In this document: one piece after another, positions 44,215 to 54,004 of the stretch | How the letters are laid out: each line of letters begins with the position of its first letter | Position numbering within the stretch: the stretch's first letter is position 1 | From: Leptospirales bacterium | Lineage (GTDB): Bacteria > Spirochaetota > Leptospiria > Leptospirales > Leptonemataceae | DNA: 64,000 bases | Assembly (NCBI GenBank): GCA_016788865.1 | Contig: JAEUSB010000094.1 | Location: 1 to 64,000, forward strand | Direction of reading: 5' to 3' | Made by a program: the position numbers and the translations under genes | Notes under the pieces: generated by a model | Databases searched by the model: none | What the model was told of the DNA's origin: nothing | Seen by the model: the letters and a program-made list of their open reading frames with translations, nothing else

Positions 44215-44249
44215 GCCCTGGCACGCGCCCTGCCGATTCAATTCGACCA

Positions 44250-46214
44250 ATGAGATACCTGCAATTCTTCCTCTTGCTAGCCTGTGTGCTCATCAGTCTC
44301 CCACGCCTCGCTCTTCAAGCAAACCCGATTGTTGCCATCCCGGATTCTTTCACAGAGATTCGGATTGGCGCCCAGGACGTACTGTTCCTTGAGGATGCTG
44401 AAAACAAACTGTCTATTGAGCAGATAAAAGCAAGTCAGGATTTCAAGGCCACAGGAAGCCTGGACCTGTTGGAAACGGGCAAAACCTACTGGCTGCGATT
44501 GGAGTTTTCAGGCTCCAGGCCAGGCGAGTATATACTGGAAGCCATTTCTGACCTGGTGGATAGAATTCAGGTCTACTATCCAGCCGGGGACCAATACCTT
44601 ACCAAAGAAAGCGGGGTCGCTTTTCCGTTTGCGCACAGGGAAATAGCAAATCGATATTCTGCGTTCCGAATACCGGTTACCCCAAACGCGCCCATATATC
44701 TGAAGCTTCATTTCAATATCAAACAGCATTTTTCCCTGAAGCTTTGGGATCGGGAGGCTTTCGCACGGAAGAACCGCCGCGAGCATATGGTGTTTGGACT
44801 CTACTATGGTGCCCTCATCATAATGGTCCTGTACAATCTCTTTCTGGCCATCTCCCTGAGGTCGCTCAACTATCTGTACTATGTACTGTACATCTTATCT
44901 TTTGGATTCTACCAAACCACATTAAACGGAATATCTTTTGAGTATTTCTGGCCACAACTCTCTGGTCTGGACGTGAAGGCCTCATTCATTTCTGCGGGAC
45001 TGTCCATATTCTTTTCCGGATTGTTTGCCAGACAGTTTTTGGGAATAACCAAACGCTCGCCTTTCTTCAATCGGCTCCTGTTGGCCCTCTCCGGAACCGC
45101 AGCGGTGTGGATCTTACTTAGCCAGTTCATCCCTTACCAGGCCTCAAACCTCATTGGACGTATTCTCGGTAGCATTGCCGTTCCTACCATCCTGGCCGCA
45201 TCTATCTGGGCCTGGCGCGATGGATACCGCCCTGCCCGGTTCTTTTTTCTTGCATGGTCTCTGTTTCTCATTGGCGTCTTGATGTTCACTTTGACCGGCC
45301 TCGGCATCATTCCGTGGACTCCGGCCTCCAGGTGGAGCATGCAAATTGGTTCGGCCATTGAAGTACTGCTCCTGGCACTGGCACTGGGTGACCGAATCAA
45401 TACACTGCGCGATGAGAAAGAACGTGCAGTAGCCCGTGGCCGAACCATGGCCAAGGAACTGCAGATTGCAAAGCGAATTCAAACTTCGATCCTTCCGGAG
45501 AAGCCTGCGACCTTTCCTGGCCTCAATATTGAGTGTCGCTATCTACCTGCACGAGAGGTGGGCGGGGATTTCTACGATTTCTGCACAACGGATGAAGGTC
45601 TTGGGCTACTGGTTGTGGACGTCTGCGGGCATGGAGTTCCGGCGGCTTTGATCGCATCCATGGTGAAGGTTTCTTTCGCAAGCCATATGGACCTTGCACG
45701 GCGACCGGAGGAGTTAATCCTGGCAATGAACGACGAGCTGGCCCCTCGCGTTGCAAACCAGTTTATCACAGCAATCTATCTGTACCTGGATTCTGCCAGA
45801 GGGCGCCTCACGGTCGCGTCCGCTGGACACCCACCAATATTGATCTGGCGCAGACGTGATAACAGGCTCATTGAAGTAGCGGCCCATGGTCCCGTAATTG
45901 GCTGGCCAGGGGAGCGGGAAAGCTTCGCAGTCAGTGAGCCCATTGAAACAGGAGATCGCATCATCGCTTATACTGATGGAATTTTTGAACAACGTGGAAC
46001 AGGGAAAGAACTTTTCAGTTTCCAACGCTTTCATGGTGCAATCAAGGCAGGAAGCGGAGAATCGGCCGCAGCCCTGGCCGATCGCATCATTCGAGATGTT
46101 AAGTCATGGGCAGGCCGGGACCGTCTCGACGATGACGTAACGTTAGCCGTAATAGATGTGGTTCAATTGGACAAACGCATGCGCCTGGATCAACCGAAAC
46201 GGCCTGTAATATAG
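44250..46214 (+). CDS. 7TM-DISM receptor with SpoIIE-type PP2C phosphatase
   Basis: 654 residues from the ATG at 44250 with a signal sequence; a TTG at 44211 overlapping the previous stop is an alternative. Residues 25-170 form an extracytoplasmic 7TMR-DISMED2-like beta domain, about 180-390 seven membrane helices, then a coiled coil ([16 protein letters not shown]) and the phosphatase ([45 protein letters not shown]), all metal residues present. It should dephosphorylate a STAS protein in response to an outside ligand. Its 3' end overlaps the pstB 3' end by 25 bases. Confidence 0.92.
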   Translation: MRYLQFFLLLACVLISLPRLALQANPIVAIPDSFTEIRIGAQDVLFLEDAENKLSIEQIKASQDFKATGSLDLLETGKTYWLRLEFSGSRPGEYILEAISDLVDRIQVYYPAGDQYLTKESGVAFPFAHREIANRYSAFRIPVTPNAPIYLKLHFNIKQHFSLKLWDREAFARKNRREHMVFGLYYGALIIMVLYNLFLAISLRSLNYLYYVLYILSFGFYQTTLNGISFEYFWPQLSGLDVKASFISAGLSIFFSGLFARQFLGITKRSPFFNRLLLALSGTAAVWILLSQFIPYQASNLIGRILGSIAVPTILAASIWAWRDGYRPARFFFLAWSLFLIGVLMFTLTGLGIIPWTPASRWSMQIGSAIEVLLLALALGDRINTLRDEKERAVARGRTMAKELQIAKRIQTSILPEKPATFPGLNIECRYLPAREVGGDFYDFCTTDEGLGLLVVDVCGHGVPAALIASMVKVSFASHMDLARRPEELILAMNDELAPRVANQFITAIYLYLDSARGRLTVASAGHPPILIWRRRDNRLIEVAAHGPVIGWPGERESFAVSEPIETGDRIIAYTDGIFEQRGTGKELFSFQRFHGAIKAGSGESAAALADRIIRDVKSWAGRDRLDDDVTLAVIDVVQLDKRMRLDQPKRPVI

Positions 46215-46987
46215 TCTTCGGTTAGCTTCTGACCCGGGTTTGTGTAAATCTTGAAAGTAGAATCGTACTCGATTAGTTTTCCCTGGTAGAAGAAGGCGGT
46301 GAAATCTCCAATCCGAGCCGCCTGTTGCATATTGTGCGTCACAATAATGATCGAGTAGCTTGACTTCAGCTCAAGAATCAGTTCCTCAATCTTCTTGGTA
46401 GCATTTGGATCCAGTGAAGCTGTTGGCTCATCCATCAGCAGCACTTCCGGCTGCATTGCAATTGCTCGCGCGATACAGAGACGCTGTTGCTGACCGCCAG
46501 AAAGAGAATACGCGCTTTGCTGGAGCTTGTCTTTTACCTCGTCCCAGAGATATGATTTTCTTAACGCTTCTTCAACCAGTTCCGAAATGTTTCCTTTGTA
46601 GCCGTTGATCCGGGGTCCTAATGCAATATTATCAAAAATTGACTTTGGAAAAGGATTTGGGCTTTGAAATACCATTCCAACTCGAAGGCGGATCTCTACC
46701 GGATCCACTTCCGGGCTGTAGATGTCTTCACCGTCGAGTAGAAGCTTACCCGAGATCTTAAATGTATCAATGAAATCATTCATACGGTTCAGGCTGCGGA
46801 GAAATGTACTCTTACCGCAACCCGACGGACCAATGAGTGCTGTGATGCGGTTCTTGGGCAAGTCGATAGTCATATCATGGATTGCCTGAAACTTTCCATA
46901 ATGGATATTTACATTCTCGCAGGTAAATACAGGCTCACCGTTGCTCACTTCAGAACCCGGAGCAATAATTCTTTGTTCAATCTGCAT
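46190..46987 (-). CDS. pstB: Phosphate ABC transporter ATP-binding protein PstB
   Basis: 265 residues. Walker [10 protein letters not shown], the Pst-specific [10 protein letters not shown], signature [14 protein letters not shown], Walker [14 protein letters not shown] and the H-loop THNMQQA are intact. The gene ends the pstS-C-A-B operon and converges, with overlap, on the 7TM phosphatase gene. Confidence 0.97.
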   Translation of the reverse strand: MQIEQRIIAPGSEVSNGEPVFTCENVNIHYGKFQAIHDMTIDLPKNRITALIGPSGCGKSTFLRSLNRMNDFIDTFKISGKLLLDGEDIYSPEVDPVEIRLRVGMVFQSPNPFPKSIFDNIALGPRINGYKGNISELVEEALRKSYLWDEVKDKLQQSAYSLSGGQQQRLCIARAIAMQPEVLLMDEPTASLDPNATKKIEELILELKSSYSIIIVTHNMQQAARIGDFTAFFYQGKLIEYDSTFKIYTNPGQKLTEDYITGRFG

Positions 46988-46993
46988 ATAGAC

Positions 46994-47854
46994 TTATCCC
47001 GTGCTTAACTTCTTCCGGTAGTACTGGCGCAAATAAATCGCAGCCGAATTGAGCGTAACAAGTATGACCAACAACACAATGATTGCGGCGGCGGATAGAT
47101 CGTGGAATGCTTTCTGCGGTTGATCGATCCAGTTGTAGATCTGCACCGAAAGTACAGTAAATCCATCCATTGGGCTAATTGGCATGTATGCCGAGTACGC
47201 CGTTGCACCCACCAGAAGCAATGGCGCTGATTCACCGACAGCACGCGACAGTGCAAGAATGATTCCGGTCATTATCCCTGGCAGCGCCGACGGAAACACC
47301 TGGTAGCGCACAACCTGCCACCGAGTCATGCCAATGCCAAATCCCGCAAGTCTGAGCGAATTGGGAACCGCGCGCAATGCTTCTTGCGTTGCAATTGTGA
47401 TAACGGGTAGAATGAGGAGCGCCATAGTCAATGCGCCGGCCAGAATGCTTCTGCCCAGTCCCATTCCGCGCACAATCAACGTCAATCCCAGCATACCGTA
47501 GATGATAGAGGGGACTCCGGCAAGATTCTGAATGTTTAGACGAACGAGCCGAATCAGCCTTCCGGGCTTTGCGTATTCTTCCAGATAAATAGCAGCGCCA
47601 ATTCCCAGCGGAATGCTGACGACTGCAGTCAGCGCCATCATCCAGAGGGTACCGGCAATTGCGGCGACGATTCCAGCTTTCTCCGGGAAGCGCGATGGAT
47701 AAGAGGACAATAACGTCCAATTCAAGGAACCAGCGCCTTGAAAAATTACCGAACCGAGCAAATAGACCAGGAATACAATTGCAAGGGCGTTGGTCGAGAA
47801 GCAGAACCCCTGAAAAATCGCTCCGTATATTTTGTAACGAAGGCGCAGATTCAT
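46994..47854 (-). CDS. pstA: Phosphate ABC transporter permease PstA
   Basis: 286 residues with six predicted membrane helices. The transporter EAA-like loop appears as ALRAVPNSLRLAGFGIGMTRWQVVRYQVFPSALPGIMTG. It pairs with PstC in the inner membrane. The start overlaps the pstC end by four bases and pstB follows six bases later. Confidence 0.95.
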   Translation of the reverse strand: MNLRLRYKIYGAIFQGFCFSTNALAIVFLVYLLGSVIFQGAGSLNWTLLSSYPSRFPEKAGIVAAIAGTLWMMALTAVVSIPLGIGAAIYLEEYAKPGRLIRLVRLNIQNLAGVPSIIYGMLGLTLIVRGMGLGRSILAGALTMALLILPVITIATQEALRAVPNSLRLAGFGIGMTRWQVVRYQVFPSALPGIMTGIILALSRAVGESAPLLLVGATAYSAYMPISPMDGFTVLSVQIYNWIDQPQKAFHDLSAAAIIVLLVILVTLNSAAIYLRQYYRKKLSTG

Positions 47855-48801
47855 TGATACACATCCCTGAATCGGCGAATGATTGCGGTGGCTGCAAAAT
47901 TAAATGCGAATGTGAGCAGAAAGAGCGTAATTCCAATAGCGTAAATAGTATAGTATTCTATACTACCTGCGGCCGTATCTCCCATGCTAATCTGAACAAT
48001 GAACGCCGTCATAGTCTGGACGCTTTTCAGGTAATCCCATGCCAGGCTCGGTGTCGAGCCCGCAGCAATTGTAACGGCCATAGTTTCCCCAACGGCCCGC
48101 GCGAACGCCAGCAGGAATGAGGCAACGATGCCGGAGAAGGCCGCGGGGACCATGATCCGCGTGACTACGTGAAACTTGGACATTCCGAGCGCGTACCCTG
48201 CATTGCTGATGGCTTTTGGAACCACCTGCAATGCGTCCGCAGAAAGCGAAGCGACCATTGGAAGAATCGCAATGCCGACAACAATTGCTGCCGAAAGCGC
48301 ATTAAAGACTTCAATGCTCGGGAAAACGACCCGAAGTAAAGGAGTTAGCGTTGTCAGCGCAAAGAAACCGTATACGACTGTGGGAATCCCACCAAGGATT
48401 TCCAGGATTGGCCCCATGATGCGCTGGAAACGTTTGGATGTATATTGTGTGAGGAAAACGGCACTGCCAAGCCCAAGCGGAATAGCCACAAGGGAAGCAC
48501 CAAAAGCAATCATGATTGTGCCTGAGATAAGGGGTAATACTCCGAGCTTCTTTGGCTCTCCAAACGGAAGCCATTCCCTTTCCGTGAAGAAGCGCAGTAT
48601 GCTCACGCGCGCAAAAAACTCTGATGCATCAACGAGCAGTATAATGATAATAGCAACGGTAACAAACACAGTGAAATATGCGAAGGTCCTCAAACTGTAA
48701 CGGATAGCACGTTCCGTGACAGAGTAAGACGGCCTTTGCCCATATCGCGCAAAAACGTCTTTCCGATTTGTGCGAATAGCCTGTGTTAGTAGATCACTCA
48801 T
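47851..48801 (-). CDS. pstC: Phosphate ABC transporter permease PstC
   Basis: 316 residues with a cytoplasmic N-terminal extension and six membrane helices. Characteristic segments are FAYFTVFVTVAIIIILLVD, FGTEW-like REWLPFGEPKKLGVLPLISGT, GGIPTVVYGFFAL and the EAA loop ALQVVPKAISNAGYALGMSKFHV. It lies 55 bases after pstS, with a strong stem-loop in the gap. Confidence 0.95.
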   Translation of the reverse strand: MSDLLTQAIRTNRKDVFARYGQRPSYSVTERAIRYSLRTFAYFTVFVTVAIIIILLVDASEFFARVSILRFFTEREWLPFGEPKKLGVLPLISGTIMIAFGASLVAIPLGLGSAVFLTQYTSKRFQRIMGPILEILGGIPTVVYGFFALTTLTPLLRVVFPSIEVFNALSAAIVVGIAILPMVASLSADALQVVPKAISNAGYALGMSKFHVVTRIMVPAAFSGIVASFLLAFARAVGETMAVTIAAGSTPSLAWDYLKSVQTMTAFIVQISMGDTAAGSIEYYTIYAIGITLFLLTFAFNFAATAIIRRFRDVYQ

Positions 48802-48815
48802 AACGTTTGAAACAA

Positions 48816-48845
48816 AAGGCGGACTCCATTACTGGAGTCCGCCTT
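48816..48845 (-). terminator. Intercistronic stem-loop between pstS and pstC
   Basis: A perfect twelve-base stem AAGGCGGACTCC (48816-48827) / GGAGTCCGCCTT (48834-48845) with a six-base loop, followed on the minus strand by TTTTGTTTC. It has the form of an intrinsic terminator placed inside the operon. Partial termination or 3'-end protection here would give more PstS than PstCAB. Confidence 0.8.
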
Positions 48846-48856
48846 ACCAGGTTCAA

Positions 48857-49825
48857 TTAGAAAACTTGTTCCAGAGTTTTTCCTTCGTGACCGGCCATCT
48901 GGAAAACGGAGCCAGTTTGCTTCTCAGCAAAACGGGTCTTGCCTTTTGCGTAGACCGCGTCAGGGAGTGAAATATACCCAACTTGAGCGCTGAGTTTAGC
49001 GCCGTTGCTCAAGTAGAAATCAATATAGGATTTCACTTCTTCTTTTGCAGCAGCCTTTGTGCTCACATAGATGAACAGCGGACGCGACAATGGAGAGTAC
49101 GCTCCGTTCTTCACGGACTCAACAGAAGGTGCAACAGGAGCTTTGGTTTTTGGGTTAACTATTGGAACAAGCTTCAGTTTTTCCTTGTTGTTCTCGTAGT
49201 ACGCATAGCCAAAGAAGCCAATTGAATTCTTCTCTCCGGAGATTCCGGTGACCAGGACGTTATCGGATTCGCTGAAAGAAGCATCTGGACGGATTTGTTT
49301 TTTCTTACCGAGCACTTCCTCAACAAAGTAGTCGTGCGTACCGGAGTCTTTTCCAGGAGCATAAAGCTTGATTGCTTCTGCTGGCCAGGTTGGATTCACG
49401 TCTTTCCATGTTTTGGCAGGATTCTCAGATGTGAAAATCTTCTTCAGATCGTCGATGGTGAGTTGTTTTACCCAATCATTTTGTGGGCTAACAAGAACAG
49501 CAAGTCCGTCATACGCTACAGGAAGTTCGACGTATTCAACACCCTTCGCAGCACAGGCGTCGATTTCCTCTTTCTTGATTGGACGCGAGGCATCTGCGAT
49601 ATCAATCTCGCCGTTACAGAACTTTTTGAAACCACCACCGGTTCCGGAAATTCCTACTGTAACTTTTGTGCCTGAATTTGCGTGCTGAAAATCTTCAGCA
49701 ACTGCCATTGAGATGGGACCAACAGTACTGGACCCGTCAATTGCTATGATTTTTCGTTCTTTGCATGCGCCGCCAAGAAGTAGAGCGGCAGCCAGCGGCA
49801 GAACCGCATAAGTGGCTTTTCTCAT
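48857..49825 (-). CDS. pstS: Phosphate-binding lipoprotein PstS
   Basis: 322 residues. Start chosen at [14 protein letters not shown] lies seven bases before this ATG, whereas two upstream in-frame ATGs overlap or precede it. The lipobox is LGGAC. The phosphate-binding signatures [37 protein letters not shown] and [15 protein letters not shown] are present. The C-terminus is standard. A candidate Pho box lies about 45-90 bases upstream of the ATG. Confidence 0.95.
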   Translation of the reverse strand: MRKATYAVLPLAAALLLGGACKERKIIAIDGSSTVGPISMAVAEDFQHANSGTKVTVGISGTGGGFKKFCNGEIDIADASRPIKKEEIDACAAKGVEYVELPVAYDGLAVLVSPQNDWVKQLTIDDLKKIFTSENPAKTWKDVNPTWPAEAIKLYAPGKDSGTHDYFVEEVLGKKKQIRPDASFSESDNVLVTGISGEKNSIGFFGYAYYENNKEKLKLVPIVNPKTKAPVAPSVESVKNGAYSPLSRPLFIYVSTKAAAKEEVKSYIDFYLSNGAKLSAQVGYISLPDAVYAKGKTRFAEKQTGSVFQMAGHEGKTLEQVF

Positions 49826-49869
49826 TTTCATTCCTCCGGGAATCATTTCCCCGTTGTTAATCTTGGGAC

Positions 49870-49913
49870 CAATTTGTCCTGGAAATGTTACAATTCAATG
49901 ACGACAGAAATAC
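49870..49913 (-). promoter_or_regulatory. Candidate Pho-box promoter of pstSCAB
   Basis: On the minus strand half-sites GTATTT (ends 49908), GTCATT (49897-49902) and GTAACA (49886-49891) are spaced by exactly 11 bases. The last lies in ATTGTAACATTTCC, identical over 14 bases to the phoB promoter. The expected -10 position holds only a weak AAATTG/CAAATT, as may suit an activator-dependent promoter. Confidence 0.6.
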
Positions 49914-49970
49914 GGTATAGGTAATTTTGGGGCCTGAATCATAGAAACGTTTGACTTTGCAATAAATACA

Positions 49971-50010
49971 TTGTGCCTGAGTCAAGCATCCAGGTATAAT
50001 TGTTAGAGGA
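49971..50010 (+). promoter_or_regulatory. Promoter and ribosome binding site of phoU
   Basis: TTGTGC (49971-49976), an 18-base spacer and a perfect TATAAT (49995-50000) form a good housekeeping promoter, followed by AGAGGA (50005-50010) five bases before the ATG. No Pho-type half-sites are evident, so phoU seems to have its own basal promoter apart from pst. Confidence 0.7.
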
Positions 50011-50015
50011 ATTTT

Positions 50016-50615
50016 ATGCTCTTAGACACGAAACTCAAGGAACTCAAGGAAGAAGTGGCAGTTATGGCCCGCCGCGCAGAGGGCATGGTTGGCCGCGCGC
50101 TAGCCGTTCTCGACAGCCGGAGCGAGGACGGAATTGAAGAGATTCTGAGGATGGATGCCCAGCTCAATGAACTTGAAATCAAGATGGATGAACTCTGCAT
50201 GCGGATCCTCGCCTTGCAGGAGCCTTATGGAAACGACTTTAGATTTGTGTTTTCCCTGATCAAAACGACGCGCGATCTGGAACGAATTGGAGATGAATCA
50301 AAAACCATAGCCAAATGGACGCGGCGGATACAAGGCCCCACACCGCCAGACTTAATCGAACTGGGGAAAAAGGCCAATGAGACGTTGAATGCGGCCATTC
50401 ACTGCCTGATCAACGGGGATGTAAGTCTCGCCGGAACGGTGATGGAGCTGGAATTTGTGACGGATGAGATCGAAGACCGTATCATCAATGAGAATCCTGG
50501 CCTGGCCGTCGCTTTCATTGCAAAAGCTCTGGAGCGGATTGGTGACCTTGCCGCAAATATTGCGGAGAATGTCGTCTTTTCAGTTAAGGCGCAGGAAATT
50601 CGCCATCAGGCCTGA
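50016..50615 (+). CDS. phoU: Phosphate signalling complex protein PhoU
   Basis: A 199-residue all-helical protein with two PhoU repeats (LKELKEEVAVMARRAEGMVGRAL, then DLERIGDESKTIAKW and ALERIGDLAANIAENV). The E/D-x3-D metal-binding motifs are visible in both. PhoU links Pst transport to PhoR inhibition. It is divergent from pstS instead of being last in the pst operon. Confidence 0.93.
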   Translation: MLLDTKLKELKEEVAVMARRAEGMVGRALAVLDSRSEDGIEEILRMDAQLNELEIKMDELCMRILALQEPYGNDFRFVFSLIKTTRDLERIGDESKTIAKWTRRIQGPTPPDLIELGKKANETLNAAIHCLINGDVSLAGTVMELEFVTDEIEDRIINENPGLAVAFIAKALERIGDLAANIAENVVFSVKAQEIRHQA

Positions 50616-50617
50616 TT

Positions 50618-50749
50618 CTAGTTTTGTTCGGGCTGCTGAGTCTTAATGATTTCAAGAGTCCGCTCAAGATTGTGATCACGTTCTTCAAGTAGCTTGATTT
50701 TCTCTAACAATTCGCGGGTGTCTCGCTCCAGGTATGTTTCTTCTTTCAT
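50618..50749 (-). CDS. Small coiled-coil protein, 43 residues
   Basis: An ATG at 50749 opens a 43-codon frame ending at TAG 50618-50620, two bases beyond and convergent with the phoU stop. The product (MKEETYLERDTRELLEKIK at its start) has Leu/Ile in heptad spacing through LLEERDHNLERTLEII, suggesting one amphipathic helix or dimeric coiled coil. No strong ribosome site is seen. No family recognised. The rest of the 287-base gap up to 50902 holds nothing else recognisable. Confidence 0.5.
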   Translation of the reverse strand: MKEETYLERDTRELLEKIKLLEERDHNLERTLEIIKTQQPEQN

Positions 50750-50902
50750 AGGGGTGCTCGCAAAGTCAATTTGGTTCGTTTGTGGTCCTATTTCTTGTAT
50801 AGCTAGATTATCGTTTCAAACCGATTACGGCAACATAAAGAACTGTGGCATTACTCCTCGTTTTGCAACACAATCGACACAAACCATTGCCATACTGATA
50901 CA

Positions 50903-52672
50903 ATGTGCATTTTTCATACCAGGCGAGTTTCCCGAACCAGGGCCTGGCCGCGCTTTGCGGCGGTTCTAGTAGCATTGATTTTCCTGGCAGGCTGCAAGAG
51001 CCATGCTACTCCGCGATTGCTCGTAGTTATTTCCATTGATCAGTTTCGCGCTGACTATCTGCGGCGATTCGAAGATCTATTTCTTCCGGCGCGCAGCTTG
51101 TCCGGTTCAGGTGGATTTCGCTACTTGATGGAGCAAGGCGCCTATTTTGAAGACGCGCACCAGGATCACCTGCCCCTTTACACAGCCCCCGGTCACTCTG
51201 TAATTCTTACGGGAGCTTCTCCGTATAAGAGCGGAATCGTGGGAAATGATTGGTATGATCGTAAACTGGGCCGAAGGCGCTACGCGGTCGAGGATTGTAC
51301 CAAGAAGTTGGTCGGTACTCCCTGGCAAACTTGCGATAGCAAGGACTCTCGCTTCAATCCCGGAATTTCTCCAGCAGCCCTCCGAGTCAGTACACTCGGA
51401 GATCAAATGAAACTGCACTACGGTCGCAGGGCAAAGGTCTGGGGCCTGGCACTGAAAGACAGAGCGGCAGTACTCATGGCAGGACATACAGCCGACGGCG
51501 TCATCTGGTTCGACGACAATACCGGATTCTGGATTTCAAGCACAGCCTATTTTCCCGAAGACAGACTCCCGGACTGGCTGAGCAAATGGAACGCAAAGCG
51601 CACCGTTGACTCTTACTTTGGAAAGAAGTGGGAACTTTCCGTTCCCCCTGCCTCGCTCGACCGATTGTGGAAAACCGTATTTGACCACGCAAACAGTAAA
51701 CTTTCGCTCGGGACGCGCTTTCCCCATCACATAACAGCCGGTTTGGTGGAACCGGATAAGAATTTCTATACCGCTTTCACTATCTCGCCCTTTGGAAACG
51801 AGTATGTATTCCAGACCGCTCGAGAAATCATCGAACAGGAATCGCTTGGAAAAGACGGAGTCCCTGACCTTTTAACAATGAGTCTTTCGAGCAATGATCA
51901 CGCCGGGCACCAGTACGGGCCGGATAGCCCGGAAGTATTGGACGTCACGGTTCGCACCGACCGACTTCTTGCTGAGTTTTTTCGCTTCCTCGATTCCAGG
52001 GTTGGATTGTCCAACGTAATCATAGTGGTCACGGCTGACCATGGCGTTTCCAGCAACTCCAAGCTTCTGCGCGAAATGGGTATGCCAGCCGGAATCTACA
52101 GTACTGAATCCATCTGCAATTCAGCGCGCGAAGCGCTTCAGAGACAATTGGGGCCCGGGGAATGGATTTACGGAAAGGCCGGAGCGGGTGAAAGCAAGAA
52201 TCTGGCCAATGGCTGTGTCGAAGAAACCATATACCTGAACCGAGAGCTGCTGAGTCGCAGAAATATCCCTGCCGAACGCGCTGAGCAGATCGTACGTGAG
52301 GCAATTGAAGAGACGCCTGGAATTTACACTGTATTCACGCGTTCTCAAATTCTAAAAGGCCAGGTTCCCAGGACAAATATCGGCGAACGAATCCTGCGGA
52401 GTTATCATCCCTCGGTCAGCGCGGATGTAATCTACCTGGGCGAATCTTTCTGGACACCGTCTGAATACACTCTTGGCGCGACACATGGCTCGGCGTATAA
52501 CTATGACACAACCGTGCCGTTGCTGATTGCCGGCCAAGGCGTCGAAGCACGAATCCACACAGAACGCGTGTCAATTATGGATCTCGCTCCCACTCTTGCT
52601 TCGCGATTGCATACGCTGCAACCTTCTGGTGCGGACGGCAAAATCCTGGACCTGAATAAAAGGGAACCTTGA
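50903..52672 (+). CDS. PafA-like alkaline phosphatase family lipoprotein
   Basis: 589 residues with a lipoprotein signal (VLVALIFLAGC). The alkaline phosphatase superfamily metal and nucleophile residues are visible: ISIDQFRADY, nucleophile Thr in LYTAPGHSVILTG, the PafA-type K-x-R in LKDRAAVLM, SSNDHAGHQYG, VTADHGVSS and THGSAYNYDTTVPLL. The K-x-R pair marks phosphate monoesterases of the PafA group rather than phosphodiesterases. Position by phoU suggests phosphate scavenging, though no Pho box was found upstream. Confidence 0.88.
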   Translation: MCIFHTRRVSRTRAWPRFAAVLVALIFLAGCKSHATPRLLVVISIDQFRADYLRRFEDLFLPARSLSGSGGFRYLMEQGAYFEDAHQDHLPLYTAPGHSVILTGASPYKSGIVGNDWYDRKLGRRRYAVEDCTKKLVGTPWQTCDSKDSRFNPGISPAALRVSTLGDQMKLHYGRRAKVWGLALKDRAAVLMAGHTADGVIWFDDNTGFWISSTAYFPEDRLPDWLSKWNAKRTVDSYFGKKWELSVPPASLDRLWKTVFDHANSKLSLGTRFPHHITAGLVEPDKNFYTAFTISPFGNEYVFQTAREIIEQESLGKDGVPDLLTMSLSSNDHAGHQYGPDSPEVLDVTVRTDRLLAEFFRFLDSRVGLSNVIIVVTADHGVSSNSKLLREMGMPAGIYSTESICNSAREALQRQLGPGEWIYGKAGAGESKNLANGCVEETIYLNRELLSRRNIPAERAEQIVREAIEETPGIYTVFTRSQILKGQVPRTNIGERILRSYHPSVSADVIYLGESFWTPSEYTLGATHGSAYNYDTTVPLLIAGQGVEARIHTERVSIMDLAPTLASRLHTLQPSGADGKILDLNKREP

Positions 52673-52699
52673 TTTTAACGCGATCGTAACCTCGCGGTA

Positions 52700-53986
52700 A
52701 TGGAAATCCATTTAGCTGGTCCTATGCAATTTTTTCAGGAATCGCTTCCAGTGGACATGAACCGTCGCAAAACAGAACGTCCAATCTTTTCTGCCTTTGA
52801 ACTGGGCAGAATCTGCAACAATGAACAAAGTCTGGCCCGAATAACGTCCGGTAAGCTGGAAGCAATTGCGGAAGAAACCCCGGTTACGCAAGTCCATGAT
52901 CTTTACAAAGCTCACCCTGCCCTTGACTTCATTCCTGTGATGTCCGAAAAGGAAATCATCGGATATCTACGCAAGCAAATGTTCTTTGCTCAGCTGAGCG
53001 AAACCAGGTTCTCTCGGGAGTTGCTCCTCAGAACAGATGTTACGGCCGCAAGTATGATGGATCCTCGGGTAACGGTTCTCGATTCACGAATGAACCTTTC
53101 CGAGGCTTCTGAAATCCTGATGAGTCGCGAAGAGCGCATTCGATTCGATCCATTTGTAATTACCCATGAAGGCGCACTCCTTGGAACATCAACGGTTCAA
53201 AGGGTTCTCGAAGGATTGAATCATTTTCTAAAGCAGGATTTTCAATCGTGCGACCTTACACAACGCAAGCTCATGGTGCCCATGGTTCGCGGTGTGGAGC
53301 ATACCGTCGACTATCATCAAATCGTTCAACCACTCCTGGCACCGGGTGGCGACTACGTTGATGTAATTGAACTGAGCGAACGCTATACGCTGGCCTTACT
53401 CTTCGACGTATGCGGGAAAGGGCTGAAGGCATCCACAATGGTTAACTCAATTGCCTCAACTGTGAAAACCCTGGTCTACAAGTTGGATCATGAAGGAGTA
53501 GATCTGCCCGGGATTCTTCTAGCAATGCATTCTTTGAATCAGATTCTCTACCATATCACCTGTGAAGAAATGTACGCAACTGGCGTCGCTCTCATCATAG
53601 ACAAAACGAAGTCCGTGCTAACAGTGCTGGACTACGGGCATGGCCTTCTCTGGCTCAAACGCAATCGGAGTATCCATCGACTCTGCGCTCACATTAAAAA
53701 TAACACGGCCGTGCCTTTCCTTGGGATTCATGAAAACCTTGATATTCAGGCCGGCCATTTCCGTTTTCAACCGGGCGATTTGCTGTTTGCTTGTTCCGAT
53801 GGCCTGACCGAAGCCCGCAACCCGCTCAAAGAAGAATATGGCGGTGAAAGGATTAAAAGCATGCTGCGGTTTGGACCCGTCATAAGCCCGCTGACCACGA
53901 ACGAAGCGATCTTACGCGACCTTGACGCGTTTCGCGCCGGCGCCCGTAGAACCGACGACGTTTCGCTCCTTTCAATCCATTTCTGA
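52700..53986 (+). CDS. SpoIIE-type PP2C phosphatase with CBS-like N-terminal domain
   Basis: 428 residues, cytoplasmic. Residues about 50-180 resemble a CBS pair (VTAASMMDPRVTVLDSRMNLSEASEIL, then FVITHEGALLGTSTVQRVLEGL). The phosphatase (about 190-428) keeps its metal residues: APGGDYVDVI, LLFDVCGKGLKAS, FACSDGLTEARN and RRTDDVSLLSI. CBS domains often bind adenylates, so activity may follow energy state. A second SpoIIE-type phosphatase lies at 44250, giving two candidate phosphatases for the STAS proteins. Confidence 0.87.
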   Translation: MEIHLAGPMQFFQESLPVDMNRRKTERPIFSAFELGRICNNEQSLARITSGKLEAIAEETPVTQVHDLYKAHPALDFIPVMSEKEIIGYLRKQMFFAQLSETRFSRELLLRTDVTAASMMDPRVTVLDSRMNLSEASEILMSREERIRFDPFVITHEGALLGTSTVQRVLEGLNHFLKQDFQSCDLTQRKLMVPMVRGVEHTVDYHQIVQPLLAPGGDYVDVIELSERYTLALLFDVCGKGLKASTMVNSIASTVKTLVYKLDHEGVDLPGILLAMHSLNQILYHITCEEMYATGVALIIDKTKSVLTVLDYGHGLLWLKRNRSIHRLCAHIKNNTAVPFLGIHENLDIQAGHFRFQPGDLLFACSDGLTEARNPLKEEYGGERIKSMLRFGPVISPLTTNEAILRDLDAFRAGARRTDDVSLLSIHF

Positions 53987-54004
53987 TTAGACATTTTTGG
54001 CTTG

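Noticed and set aside
50757..50902. Pho box upstream of the PafA-like phosphatase
   Set aside because: Some GTC/GTT words occur but with irregular spacing; no match to the phoB/pstS sites.
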